DNA of 50,775 nucleotides from an uncultured Lachnospiraceae bacterium (GTDB lineage Bacteria; Bacillota; Clostridia; Lachnospirales; Lachnospiraceae), in NCBI GenBank assembly GCA_947175175.1, contig CAMWLV010000008.1:1-50775 (forward strand). The letters run 5' to 3'. Shown here piece after piece: positions 35,527-44,069 of the stretch. The first letter of the stretch is position 1. Each line of letters opens with the position of its first letter. The position numbers were made by a program, and so were the translations under genes. The notes beneath the pieces are model-generated. The model worked only from the letters and a program-made list of their open reading frames with translations, did not search any database and was not told the origin of the DNA.

Positions 35527-36069
35527 ATGAAGGAGCGTTTTGATTTTGAAGGCACCTCGACCGGTGAATACCGCGAAGGACTCTATGTGATGTACTGCGG
35601 CAGGGAATATCCTGCTGTGTATTTAGGAGTTGGACGTTTTGTACTCTACTCAGATGCCGCAGATGAAAATTTTACGTTTCCAACTCAGGACGGAAGGTAT
35701 CTGCTGCAGACAGATCTGCGTGACGAAAATCTCACGCGCGCATGTGACGTACACATGGTTGGTATTGTGCGCAGCTGCTACGAAAGTGTGGCAATTCGCA
35801 ATATTCTCAAAGAAGGCGTAATTGTATCCACGTCCAATCCCCGGCTAGGTTTTGAACTTGGACTAAGATCAGTGAAAGATCTGGGGTTCACAGGTCTTGT
35901 GGACAGACAAGTGTTGGTCGGTATCTATGAGGAGCGAGATTATCTTTGGAATCCTGCACTTGGCATCTGCAGTACACTCTGCCAGGCAACAGGCACTAGG
36001 GACAAAGATTCCTGGTTTATCGAAAATGACCGCATAGCCCAGCTCTATATGATGGAATCTAACAAATAA
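35527..36069 (+). CDS. Hypothetical protein
   Basis: The 180-residue product is unrecognised. It is soluble, mixed alpha/beta in appearance, with YVMYCGREYPAVYLGVGRFV near the start and an internal Cys/Trp-containing end. There is no signal or membrane segment. The ATG at 35527 was chosen because AAAAAGGAG lies 12 bases upstream; an in-frame ATG at 35503 has no ribosome site. A 3-codon frame (ATG at 35519) ends in an ATGA overlap with this start and might couple translation. It converges on htpG across a shared terminator. Confidence 0.6.
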   Translation: MKERFDFEGTSTGEYREGLYVMYCGREYPAVYLGVGRFVLYSDAADENFTFPTQDGRYLLQTDLRDENLTRACDVHMVGIVRSCYESVAIRNILKEGVIVSTSNPRLGFELGLRSVKDLGFTGLVDRQVLVGIYEERDYLWNPALGICSTLCQATGTRDKDSWFIENDRIAQLYMMESNK

Positions 36070-36101
36070 AAAATCAGCAGGCTTTCGCCTGCTGATTTTT
36101 T
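36068..36101. terminator. Bidirectional terminator
   Basis: AATCAGCAGGC (36072-36082) and GCCTGCTGATT (36087-36097) form an 11-base stem flanked by A and T runs. It can end both the small plus-strand gene and htpG. Confidence 0.9.
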
Positions 36102-36159
36102 ATGCACAGGGATGCGTAAGGAAATTAGCAGCTTTGCTGCGCGCACCCCACGGCAAGCA

Positions 36160-36175
36160 GGGAAAAGCTTTTCCC
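36160..36175. repeat. Perfect palindrome at the htpG stop codon
   Basis: GGGAAAAGCTTTTCCC is a 16-base perfect palindrome directly next to the htpG stop. It could form a cruciform or short hairpin at the 3' end of the mRNA; function unknown. Confidence 0.6.
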
Positions 36176-38302
36176 CTACTTGATTTCAGTTTTTGTCAAA
36201 AGCATCATGATCTTGTTGCTTCTGTTGATAAACTTTGTCATAGCCTCCGGCTGCAATGGTGACTGTTGGATCAATGCCAGATCATAGAGCTGTTCACAGA
36301 TCAGTTCCACATTCTCGCCTTCCTTGTTGTCAAGCACATACGACACAAGCTGATTGTTTGCATTGAGGATCAGTGTCTCACCCTCTCTGCCCATCATGCC
36401 CATATCCATTCCCGGCATCGCATACATCTTCATCATATCCTGCATTCTGCGCGATTCCTCAGATACAGTGATCATCGAAGCGATGTCTTCATTCTTGAGT
36501 TTTTCCACCTTTACAGTAATATTTTCATTCTTTACGGCCTTCTTGAAGACCTCCGTGATCTCCTCGCTCTTCTTGGTGAGCTCCTCCTCCTCCTCTTTGG
36601 AGTTCTCAGTCTTGAAGGTATCTGTCAGATCTGCATCAATACGTGCAAACTTGATTCCCTCATTCTTTGACTCCAGCTGGGATACAAATGGCTGGTCAAT
36701 CTTGTCAGGAAGCACAACAGCATCCATGTTTGCTTTCTTGAACATATTCACATACTGGCTCTGCTGAACAAGGTCTGTTACATAGTAAATAATCTTTTCT
36801 TTTGTCTCTTTATTTTCTGTATCATCCGCCGTGTCACCATCTCCGTCAACGACTTCGGCATCTATCTTCTCACCAGTCTCAGCATCTGTAGCAGAAGCTG
36901 TATTCTCATCCTTATTCTCCGCCTCATCAGGATCGATCTTCTTGACTTCAAGACATTCCGGCAGTGTCAGGTACTTTCCGTCAAGATTCTTGAACAGGAT
37001 GTAATCTGTCATCTTCTCACAGAACTTGTCATCCTTCAGACAACCAAACTTGATAAACGGACTGATATCATCCCAGTACTTCTCATAATTCTCCTTGTCC
37101 GTCTTGCACATGCCAGAGAGCTTGTCTGCAACCTTCTTAGTGATGTACTCGCTGATCTTTGTCACAAAACCGTCATTCTGCAGAGCGCTTCTCGATACAT
37201 TCAACGGCAGATCAGGACAGTCAATCACTCCCTTGAGCAGCAGTAAAAACTCAGGAATAACTTCCTTAATGTTGTCTGCTATAAATACCTGATTGTTGTA
37301 CAGCTTTATCGTTCCTTCGATGGACTCATACTCCATATTGATCTTCGGGAAATAGAGGATGCCCTTCATATTAAACGGATAGTCCATATTTAGGTGAATC
37401 CAGAAGAGCGGCTCCTTGTAATCAGCAAACACCTTACGATAGAAGTCAATATACTCTTCCTTTGTGCACTCATTTGGATGCTTTGCCCACAGAGGATGTG
37501 TTTCATTCAGAGGCACAGGGCGTTTCTTGATCTTTAACTTCGGCACCTTTTCTTTGGTTGGTTCTGCGCCATCCTCACCTGGAATCTCTTTCTCCTCCTC
37601 AAATGACTCTACAACCACATCATCCTCTCTCTTATCGTCCGGATCGATGGTCTCGAACTCCTCTGGTGCATTCGCTTTCTCGAGATAAATCTCATATGGC
37701 ATGAAAGAGCAGTATTTCTTGATCACTTCCCTTGCCTTGTACTCATTGCAGAACTCCAGGCAGTCTTCATTGAGAAACAGCGTGATCTCTGTACCGACCA
37801 CAGTTCTGTCCCCGTCCTTCATAGAAAATTCTGTACCGCCATCACACTCCCAGTGCACAGGCACTGCATCCTTCTGATAAGAAAGGGTGTCGATATGAAC
37901 CTCATCTGCTACCATAAACGCAGAATAGAAACCAAGTCCGAAATGACCGATGATCTGATCGTCATTTGCCTTATCCTTGTACTTCTCTATAAAATCTGTT
38001 GCCCCGGAAAACGCGATCTGGTTAATATACTCCTCAACTTCCTCCGCTGTCATACCAAGTCCGGTATCAATAAACTTCAGTGTTTTCTGCTCTGGATTGA
38101 CAATGATATGAATATCTTTCTTGACACCAGCAGGAAATTCATATTCTCCCATCATTTCAAGCTTTTTTAACTTCGTGATGGCGTCACAGCCATTTGAGAT
38201 TAACTCTCTATAGAAGATGTCATGATCTGAATACAACCATTTCTTAATAATTGGAAAAATATTATCACTGTTGATTGACAAGCTTCCTCGCTTCTCTGCC
38301 AT
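36176..38302 (-). CDS. htpG: Molecular chaperone HtpG (Hsp90)
   Basis: HtpG is an ATP-dependent dimeric chaperone. The 708 residues have the GHKL ATPase domain (RELISNGCDAITKL, FIDTGLGMT, GHFGLGFYSAFMV), the middle domain and the C-terminal dimerisation domain. It is about 80 residues longer than typical bacterial HtpG. A charged linker lies near residues 215-260, and a second, very acidic Asp/Glu/Thr stretch lies near 453-503. A CIRCE operator and promoter lie upstream, pointing to HrcA control; B. subtilis htpG is not CIRCE-controlled. Confidence 0.97.
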   Translation of the reverse strand: MAEKRGSLSINSDNIFPIIKKWLYSDHDIFYRELISNGCDAITKLKKLEMMGEYEFPAGVKKDIHIIVNPEQKTLKFIDTGLGMTAEEVEEYINQIAFSGATDFIEKYKDKANDDQIIGHFGLGFYSAFMVADEVHIDTLSYQKDAVPVHWECDGGTEFSMKDGDRTVVGTEITLFLNEDCLEFCNEYKAREVIKKYCSFMPYEIYLEKANAPEEFETIDPDDKREDDVVVESFEEEKEIPGEDGAEPTKEKVPKLKIKKRPVPLNETHPLWAKHPNECTKEEYIDFYRKVFADYKEPLFWIHLNMDYPFNMKGILYFPKINMEYESIEGTIKLYNNQVFIADNIKEVIPEFLLLLKGVIDCPDLPLNVSRSALQNDGFVTKISEYITKKVADKLSGMCKTDKENYEKYWDDISPFIKFGCLKDDKFCEKMTDYILFKNLDGKYLTLPECLEVKKIDPDEAENKDENTASATDAETGEKIDAEVVDGDGDTADDTENKETKEKIIYYVTDLVQQSQYVNMFKKANMDAVVLPDKIDQPFVSQLESKNEGIKFARIDADLTDTFKTENSKEEEEELTKKSEEITEVFKKAVKNENITVKVEKLKNEDIASMITVSEESRRMQDMMKMYAMPGMDMGMMGREGETLILNANNQLVSYVLDNKEGENVELICEQLYDLALIQQSPLQPEAMTKFINRSNKIMMLLTKTEIK

Positions 38303-38412
38303 AAAAAATCACATTCCTTTCTCGTGTTTGTTTTGTCTTTTATGCATCCACAGTTGGCAAGCATGTGTCTGCATATATTCATTGGATGATATTTTTCATC
38401 CCACTGATAGAT

Positions 38413-38441
38413 AGTGTAATACCCGGAAATATAAAAGTCAA
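38413..38441 (-). promoter_or_regulatory. Sigma-A promoter for htpG
   Basis: TTGACT (38436-38441) and TACACT (38413-38418) lie 17 bases apart on the minus strand, about 110 bases upstream of the start codon and 7 bases downstream of the CIRCE element. Confidence 0.75.
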
Positions 38442-38448
38442 GAGAAAA

Positions 38449-38475
38449 TTAGCACTCAATTCGCACGAGTGCTAA
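38449..38475. promoter_or_regulatory. CIRCE heat-shock operator (HrcA binding site)
   Basis: TTAGCACTC, nine spacer bases, GAGTGCTAA: a perfect match to the CIRCE consensus (TTAGCACTC-N9-GAGTGCTAA). It is symmetric and sits between htpG and the divergent lipoprotein gene, immediately upstream of the htpG -35 box. Repression by HrcA follows from established CIRCE biology. Confidence 0.95.
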
Positions 38476-38534
38476 TAATTAATATTTTGTTAAGACTTTC
38501 TTTATTTTTTGACTGCTCCGACAACTGCATAATG

Positions 38535-38543
38535 TGATATAAT
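38535..38543 (+). promoter_or_regulatory. Extended -10 promoter for the lipoprotein gene
   Basis: TGATATAAT (TG at 38535-38536, TATAAT at 38538-38543) is a perfect extended -10 on the plus strand; no good -35 is at the expected distance. It is about 60 bases upstream of the start and about 60 bases from the CIRCE element. Confidence 0.6.
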
Positions 38544-38601
38544 GTTTTTATACTAATGCGCATTACACAGACAACTAATCAGAAAGGAAACACATATCGA
38601 A

Positions 38602-40131
38602 ATGAAAAATCGCTGCCTCATTATACTTTCCATAGCTGCCGCAACACTGTTGTCCGGCTGCAGCACCGAAAAAAAGTCTCCTTATCCGGAGGTCTCAAAA
38701 TATTTGGACAACACGTATGAACAAGAGTTTGAGCTGACAGAAGTCTCCGATGGAAACACAGTCTACTACAAAGCCTCCCCGAAGGAACAGCCGGAACTGG
38801 AATTTAAGATTGTTCCCGCCGGAACTGATTATACCAACAAAGGCTTTGACGATACATATCCCGCCGTTTTTGTTCTAAATGAAGCTAAGAAACTGGGGCT
38901 TTCACCGGAACCTGGCGGCACAGACAAAGAGCTGGTGATATCTGTTGACAGGTATGTCCAGATCGAGGAGCTCAGCGAATCGCTTGCTGAGCTGGCAGCT
39001 GCCTATGCAGAGGCAGGTATGCCCGCAAAATTTACTCTGGGCACTGTGGAAGAAGGATGGAACTGCGCTGATATCCGCGTCGAGATCCGCACCCCTGATC
39101 TGGAAGGCTACGAACCAGCCATCATCCATATTCCCGACAGCAGACAGATTGCAGACGAACACATCAACGATCAGGAGCGGATTGCCGACCGCATCGGAAG
39201 CGGTTACATCGCCTATATCTGTCAGTATTATTTAGGCGATCCCCTGGACTATCTGACACAGGACGCCGTGACAGCCTTTTACGCCGATGCGGGCGGTCTG
39301 ACCGTCAAAACAGACGAAACTGCCGCCGAGTATCCGTATTTGAACACAGATCTGCATTTTGCGGAACTGTACCATCTGGCTGAGGCTGAAGGCTGGAATC
39401 CACAGGCAGCGCAAAACAATTGCTTTTCCATTACAGCCAATGACCAAACCTCCTGGTTTTTTCTGGAATTTGAAGAGGACGAAAAGGAACGCGGCGGCAC
39501 ACAGACAACTGCCCATGTGTACTGGGCCGAAGAGGAGACCGGCGAACGGCTGCCTGCCTGCGACGAACAGGGCTATCACCCCGATGTGATCGACCAGAAG
39601 CTGATCGAGGAACGTGCCTGCTGTGACCTCTCCCCCGGACTGCTCCTGCAGGAAGCAGCGGCGCGCAGAGAGGAAAACCAAAAAGAACTCAACGGTTACT
39701 TAAGCGGCGGCAATGTAAAGCCCCTGGGCAGCGCTATGGAAATCGGAAGCTGGACTGTCACAGTAACGGATGCAGCGGAAACCGGAAAGATAACCAGCGG
39801 TTCCATGTACTTTGAGCCGGATGCGGAAAGATCCTTTCTTCGAATCGACATGGATATCACTAACCAGTCATCAGAGAGCGAGCACTTCCTTCCCCCGTTA
39901 GTTATGTATGATGAGCTCATGGTGCAGCTGGCTGTCTCCAGCGGACGAAAGTACAGCCCCGTCTCGCTCCTTGGCGGAAGCGATCTCACAGGAAGCACTC
40001 TGGATGCTGGTGAGACCAAAAGTGGATTTATTGTATTTCAGGTCCCGGAAAACCTTATGAAAACAGAGGACACGATCCTGCTTTTGCTGCAAATCGGAGA
40101 GGAAACACAGGCCATTCAGATCAAAAATTAA
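38602..40131 (+). CDS. Lipoprotein with C-terminal DUF4352-like domain
   Basis: The 509-residue product has a lipoprotein signal peptide with lipobox LLSGC (Cys20). A large extracellular region of unknown fold follows (about 40-370). The final 130 residues have the pattern GSAMEIGSWTVTVTDA, SFLRIDMDITNQS, LDAGETKSGFIVFQVPE. That is typical of DUF4352-like beta-sandwich domains. Codon use is richer in G and C (GGC, CTG) than in neighbours, which may hint at transfer. It is divergent from htpG. Confidence 0.7.
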   Translation: MKNRCLIILSIAAATLLSGCSTEKKSPYPEVSKYLDNTYEQEFELTEVSDGNTVYYKASPKEQPELEFKIVPAGTDYTNKGFDDTYPAVFVLNEAKKLGLSPEPGGTDKELVISVDRYVQIEELSESLAELAAAYAEAGMPAKFTLGTVEEGWNCADIRVEIRTPDLEGYEPAIIHIPDSRQIADEHINDQERIADRIGSGYIAYICQYYLGDPLDYLTQDAVTAFYADAGGLTVKTDETAAEYPYLNTDLHFAELYHLAEAEGWNPQAAQNNCFSITANDQTSWFFLEFEEDEKERGGTQTTAHVYWAEEETGERLPACDEQGYHPDVIDQKLIEERACCDLSPGLLLQEAAARREENQKELNGYLSGGNVKPLGSAMEIGSWTVTVTDAAETGKITSGSMYFEPDAERSFLRIDMDITNQSSESEHFLPPLVMYDELMVQLAVSSGRKYSPVSLLGGSDLTGSTLDAGETKSGFIVFQVPENLMKTEDTILLLLQIGEETQAIQIKN

Positions 40132-40135
40132 ACAC

Positions 40136-40164
40136 AAAACCGCAGGCCGAAAACCTGCGGTTTT
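40136..40164. terminator. Bidirectional terminator
   Basis: AAAACCGCAGG (40136-40146) and CCTGCGGTTTT (40154-40164) form a perfect 11-base stem. A and T runs at either end let it serve the lipoprotein gene and the converging prsA-like gene. Confidence 0.9.
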
Positions 40165-40180
40165 ATATTATGGTTCTCTG

Positions 40181-41281
40181 TCAATCAAGGGAACTTTCCA
40201 CAGACAGTGTATCATCCATCATGGAATGGTACACTTCGAAAAAGCTGCTTGTCGTCACTTCTGCATCACTGATAAATTCCACTGTCTCCCACAGTTCCTC
40301 ATTCAGACTTCTGGCAAGCCCCTCTACAAATCCTGAGTATTCCTCGTTGAAGACCTCTTTTCTGCGCTGCTCCACGATCTTTACCTTATTTCGGTCTGTC
40401 TCATCCCGGTCGAACGTACTGATACATTTGATAATATGATAGCCGTGCTCTGTTTCCACGATATCACTGATCTCATCTGTTCCGAGGTTAAAAGCTGCAT
40501 CTTCGAAAGCTGCATCCATCGTCCCCTTTCCAAAAGAGTATGATGAATTGCTGTCCTCATTGTACTCGGCGATCAAGCTCAAAAAATTCTCCCCTTTCTG
40601 CGCTCTCTGAAGCGCTTCACGTGCCTTTCGATATGCCTCTCTCTTTGCCTGTTCGGAATAAGGTACATGCTCTCCCGCCTCATTCAGGGAATAGGTCTTG
40701 ATCAAAATGTGCTGCACTGTAATCGTTCTCGCCTCGTCATCACTGATCTCAGGATTGATATCCGCAATCAGATATTCATATACCTTTCCCGCCAGCGCAT
40801 ACTCTTCGTACATCATGCGCAAAATTTTCTCGTCCACTGCCAAGAGCTCCCGCTCCTTTTCATTCAGGGAAGTATAATACTGCTCTGCCGCTTTCGCCGC
40901 ATTGCCAGTCTCCTCATCCGAAAGGCTTATCCCATATTTTTCAGCCAGCAGATTCATCGCCTTGATGCGGGCAATTCTTGCGAGCACGGTCTCTTTCAGG
41001 TTCTCCTCCAGCGTCTCACCCTCATAGGAAGTCTGCCAGATCTGGCTTCCAAGCGCCTGTTCGTATTGATTTTTCGTGTTTGTCAGATAGACCATCACTT
41101 CCGGCAGCCTGCAGGAAGTCTTGTCAATGCGGAATACCTCGTCCTTGTCAAATCCTGTCGTCAGCACAATCTTCGTATTCCCATACTCGTTCCATTTGCT
41201 CTTACAGCCTGTCATAATTAAAACGACTGCCAGCAGAACTGCTGTCATTCTTTTGACATATTTATAATGAAAAAAACTCAT
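40181..41281 (-). CDS. PrsA-like peptidyl-prolyl isomerase lipoprotein (parvulin)
   Basis: This is a likely extracytoplasmic foldase. The 366-residue product has a lipoprotein signal with lipobox IMTGC (Cys26), a SurA/PrsA-like helical N-domain (to about 205) and a parvulin domain (about 205-310: ITVQHILIKTY, SYSFGKGTMDAAFEDAAFNL, VETEHGYHIIKC). A helical tail follows. ATG 41281 was chosen because GGAGG lies 5 bases upstream; an in-frame ATG six codons upstream overlaps that site. Several parvulins exist in clostridia, so prsA itself is not asserted. Confidence 0.87.
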   Translation of the reverse strand: MSFFHYKYVKRMTAVLLAVVLIMTGCKSKWNEYGNTKIVLTTGFDKDEVFRIDKTSCRLPEVMVYLTNTKNQYEQALGSQIWQTSYEGETLEENLKETVLARIARIKAMNLLAEKYGISLSDEETGNAAKAAEQYYTSLNEKERELLAVDEKILRMMYEEYALAGKVYEYLIADINPEISDDEARTITVQHILIKTYSLNEAGEHVPYSEQAKREAYRKAREALQRAQKGENFLSLIAEYNEDSNSSYSFGKGTMDAAFEDAAFNLGTDEISDIVETEHGYHIIKCISTFDRDETDRNKVKIVEQRRKEVFNEEYSGFVEGLARSLNEELWETVEFISDAEVTTSSFFEVYHSMMDDTLSVESSLD

Positions 41282-41317
41282 CTCTGCCTCCATAAACAAT
41301 TTTTTCCACTTTTATAT

Positions 41318-41346
41318 AATGTAACAGTTTTTTTCATCCGCCGCAA
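41318..41346 (-). promoter_or_regulatory. Sigma-A promoter for the PrsA-like gene
   Basis: TTGCGG (41341-41346) and TACATT (41318-41323) lie 17 bases apart on the minus strand. Confidence 0.55.
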
Positions 41347-41504
41347 TAAGGAACTGTTCAAAAAACATATTTCATTTTCTGCGGCATATACTTTACGGTG
41401 GCGCGCTTGGACACAAATGTCTAAAATGCTGGATTTTCCATAGAATTAACCGTATTGTTTGTACAAAAATATCAAATAATTTTATGGCATAATTCGATTA
41501 TTTT

Positions 41505-41513
41505 TGCTATAAT
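41505..41513 (+). promoter_or_regulatory. Extended -10 promoter for the MBOAT gene
   Basis: TGCTATAAT is a perfect extended -10 (TATAAT at 41508-41513). A weak TGGCAT sits 17 bases upstream. The transcript would have a leader of about 100 bases. Confidence 0.6.
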
Positions 41514-41543
41514 AATGTTTGCAGCTACATAATACGCGTTCAC

Positions 41544-41577
41544 TGTAAATACCTTTGCTGACAGCAGGTATTTTACA
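41544..41577 (+). promoter_or_regulatory. Hairpin in the MBOAT gene leader
   Basis: TGTAAATACC pairs with GGTATTTTACA, with an inner TGCTG/CAGCA helix around a single A. It lies between promoter and start codon and could be a leader attenuator or stability element; no antiterminator was found. Confidence 0.5.
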
Positions 41578-41619
41578 TTATATAGATTTGTCTTATATCA
41601 TGATATATGGGGGAACATC

Positions 41620-43053
41620 ATGGTTTTTAGCAGCCTTTCATTTATTTTTGTTTTTTTGCCAATCTTTTTGATTGTATATTATATATTTCCCGCCAAAAGC
41701 CGAAACCTGCTTCTATTTCTGGGAAGTCTGGTCTTCTACAGCTTTGGCGAGCCCTATTACCTTTTTTTGATTTTGTGCTCTATCACTGTAAATTTTTTCA
41801 TCGGAAGAGGCTTAGAACGCTTTGAGGGCAGAGATTTTGAACGGACTTTACTGTTGATTCTGTCACTAATCTACAACTTCGGTTTTTTGTTGTTTTTTAA
41901 ATATACCAATTTTTTTATAGAAAACATCAATGCCGCACTAAGGCTTCTGGAGATTCCCTGGCGGTTCTATACATGGAATATTACACTGCCTCTGGGAATC
42001 AGTTTCTACACATTCCAGATCGCATCTTATGTCATTGATGTGTACCTTGGGGAAACGGAAGCTGACAGGTCTTTCGTCAATCTCGGTGCATACTTGTGTA
42101 TGTTTCCACAATTGATCGCGGGACCGATTGTTGTCTATTCCAATATCCGTGATGCATTAAAAGAACGAACGATCTCCATCTTTGGGTTTGACAACGGTCT
42201 CAAGACTTTTATTCTGGGACTGGGCTATAAGGTCATTATCGCAAACCGTATTGGAACTTTGTGGAACGAGGTGTGTACCATTGGTTACGAGAGTATCTCC
42301 ACTCCGCTTGCGTGGCTCGGCGCTTTTGCTTACTCCATGCAGCTCTATTTTGACTTCTGCGGCTACTCCCTGATGGCTGTCGGTCTGGGAGAAATGCTTG
42401 GATTTCACATGCCCGCCAATTTCCGCCATCCCTACATGGCGCGGAGTGTCACGGACTTCTGGCGCAGATGGCATATCACGCTCGGAGCATGGTTTCGGGA
42501 ATATGTATATATCCCACTTGGCGGCAACCGCAAAGGAAAATTCCGTATGGTCTTTAATCTGCTGGTTGTATGGTTTCTTACCGGTTTCTGGCATGGTGCC
42601 GCATGGAACTTTATTTTGTGGGGACTCTTTATCTTTGTATTGCAGATCATTGAGAAGAATATAACATTAAAATGGCTCAACGCAGACAATTTTTTTGCAA
42701 AGATCCTATCGCATGCCTATATGATTTTTTATATCCTTATAAGCTGGACTATATTTGCAATCAGCGATTTTCAGGAACTCGGTGTCTATCTCAACCGACT
42801 GTTTCCTTTTCTGATCATGAATGCAGAAAATGCTGAAGGTATTTTCGACCTCTCTGACTTCATGAGACTTATAACTGATTATGCACCGCTGTTAATTGCA
42901 AGTGTTATTTTTGCAACGGATTTTCCAGAAAAACTTTTCTTCAAAATCCGCAATCGAATTGTTGGCATTGTCGTGGCGTTTGTATTATTCTGGTGGTCTG
43001 TATACTACTTATCCATCGGACTTAACAACCCATTCCTGTATTTTAGATATTGA
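41620..43053 (+). CDS. MBOAT-family membrane O-acyltransferase (AlgI/DltB-like)
   Basis: MBOAT proteins pass acyl groups across the membrane to cell-surface polymers. The 477-residue protein has about ten or more transmembrane helices. Family signatures are PLGISFYTFQIASYVIDVY, FPQLIAGPIVVY, DFWRRWHITLGAWFREYVYI and the catalytic His325 in LTGFWHGAAWN. It resembles AlgI-type enzymes rather than D-alanyl-transferring DltB, since no dlt genes are nearby. The start is preceded by GGGGGAA. The SGNH protein 33 bases downstream is the probable partner. Confidence 0.92.
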   Translation: MVFSSLSFIFVFLPIFLIVYYIFPAKSRNLLLFLGSLVFYSFGEPYYLFLILCSITVNFFIGRGLERFEGRDFERTLLLILSLIYNFGFLLFFKYTNFFIENINAALRLLEIPWRFYTWNITLPLGISFYTFQIASYVIDVYLGETEADRSFVNLGAYLCMFPQLIAGPIVVYSNIRDALKERTISIFGFDNGLKTFILGLGYKVIIANRIGTLWNEVCTIGYESISTPLAWLGAFAYSMQLYFDFCGYSLMAVGLGEMLGFHMPANFRHPYMARSVTDFWRRWHITLGAWFREYVYIPLGGNRKGKFRMVFNLLVVWFLTGFWHGAAWNFILWGLFIFVLQIIEKNITLKWLNADNFFAKILSHAYMIFYILISWTIFAISDFQELGVYLNRLFPFLIMNAENAEGIFDLSDFMRLITDYAPLLIASVIFATDFPEKLFFKIRNRIVGIVVAFVLFWWSVYYLSIGLNNPFLYFRY

Positions 43054-43086
43054 TTTTATTTCATTTTAGAGAGGCTTATTTACGAT

Positions 43087-44064
43087 ATGAGAGAGATAAA
43101 TAGAAAAAAATATTACACACTGCTTATTATGATTGTGGTATCAACAATTCTGTTCAGCATTCTAGGTTGCTACTGGAATATTCGATACTATCACAATGAA
43201 AACGTGTATACGATATCAATGCCCCCTCTGGCGACAGCTATGCGGGGGATTCATGACAAATTATATGTGACTGACTTATTCAGCTTCCATTCCGATTATG
43301 CAGTCGACAACCTCAGTGTACCATCAATTGCTGTGCCGTCTGAACTTGCCATGGACGCATCATCAGAGACAGCACAGCAGCCGTTCGTGGGAATTCTCTC
43401 TGGCCTCGCCGCTGCCGAGCAAACTGTGGCCTTGCAGGCGGAACCTGAATTTTATGAGTTCACGACGGCAACTGATGATTACTTTGCCGATGCCTGCTTC
43501 ATAGGCGATTCCCGCACAGTCGGAATCAGTCAGTATGCCGGAATTGAGAACGCAACTTTCCTGTGTAAGACTTCGCTCTCAATCTACGACTACGAAAAAC
43601 CTAAGATTACATACGAGGACTCGAAAATGTCCATTCATGATGTCCTCTCGGAAAATCAGTTTGCCAAAATCTATCTGATGGTCGGCATCAACGAGTGCGG
43701 CACGGGAACACCAGAAAGCTTTTATGAACGTTATCGTGATGTGGTGCTGGATATTCGAAAACTTCAGCCAGAGGCATTAATCTTTATTCAGGGGAATCTG
43801 TTTGTAACCCAGAAGAAATCAGAAGACGGCGACAGCATCACCAACGAAAATATTGCCGCACGAAATGATCTGATCGCGACGCTCGCCAATCAAAAAGATA
43901 TCTTTTATATTGATATCAACGAGAGCAGCCTATGTGAAGACGGTGCTCTTGTGCCAGACTATACATGGGATCAGGTACATATCAAGGCGCAGTACTACCC
44001 CATCTGGAAGGATTTCCTTCTCCAGCACGCAATTGTTATCGACCAGGCAGTTACGCTTTCGTAA
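43087..44064 (+). CDS. SGNH/GDSL-type membrane-anchored hydrolase or acyltransferase partner
   Basis: The 325-residue product has an N-terminal transmembrane anchor (about 10-30), an extracytoplasmic spacer and an SGNH domain (about 135-315). Block I is FIGDSRTVG with Ser142. Block III-like is MVGINECG with Asn202. Block V is WDQVHI with Asp295 and His298. In AlgI/AlgJ-like systems such proteins complete O-acetylation of a surface glycan after the MBOAT step. The target is unknown. Its 3' end overlaps clpB by 14 bases, tail to tail. Confidence 0.82.
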   Translation: MREINRKKYYTLLIMIVVSTILFSILGCYWNIRYYHNENVYTISMPPLATAMRGIHDKLYVTDLFSFHSDYAVDNLSVPSIAVPSELAMDASSETAQQPFVGILSGLAAAEQTVALQAEPEFYEFTTATDDYFADACFIGDSRTVGISQYAGIENATFLCKTSLSIYDYEKPKITYEDSKMSIHDVLSENQFAKIYLMVGINECGTGTPESFYERYRDVVLDIRKLQPEALIFIQGNLFVTQKKSEDGDSITNENIAARNDLIATLANQKDIFYIDINESSLCEDGALVPDYTWDQVHIKAQYYPIWKDFLLQHAIVIDQAVTLS

Positions 44065-44069
44065 CTGCC
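44046..44069. repeat. Perfect hairpin containing both convergent stop codons
   Basis: GGCAGTTACG (44046-44055) and CGTAACTGCC (44060-44069) are perfect complements with a CTTT loop. The clpB stop (44051-44053) and the SGNH gene stop (44062-44064) lie in opposite arms. No T-run follows on either side. Confidence 0.85.

Larger units (their letters stand above)
41282..41619. other. Divergent intergenic region with two promoters
   Basis: These 338 bases hold the prsA-like promoter (41318-41346), a promoter for the MBOAT gene (41505-41513) and a leader hairpin (41544-41577). The middle shows no gene. Confidence 0.6.

Noticed and set aside
41341-41380. AGGAACTGT sequence as a third copy of the fla hairpin
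   Set aside because: Only the outer nine bases match the 4201-4260 hairpin; there is no matching second arm and the inner core is absent.
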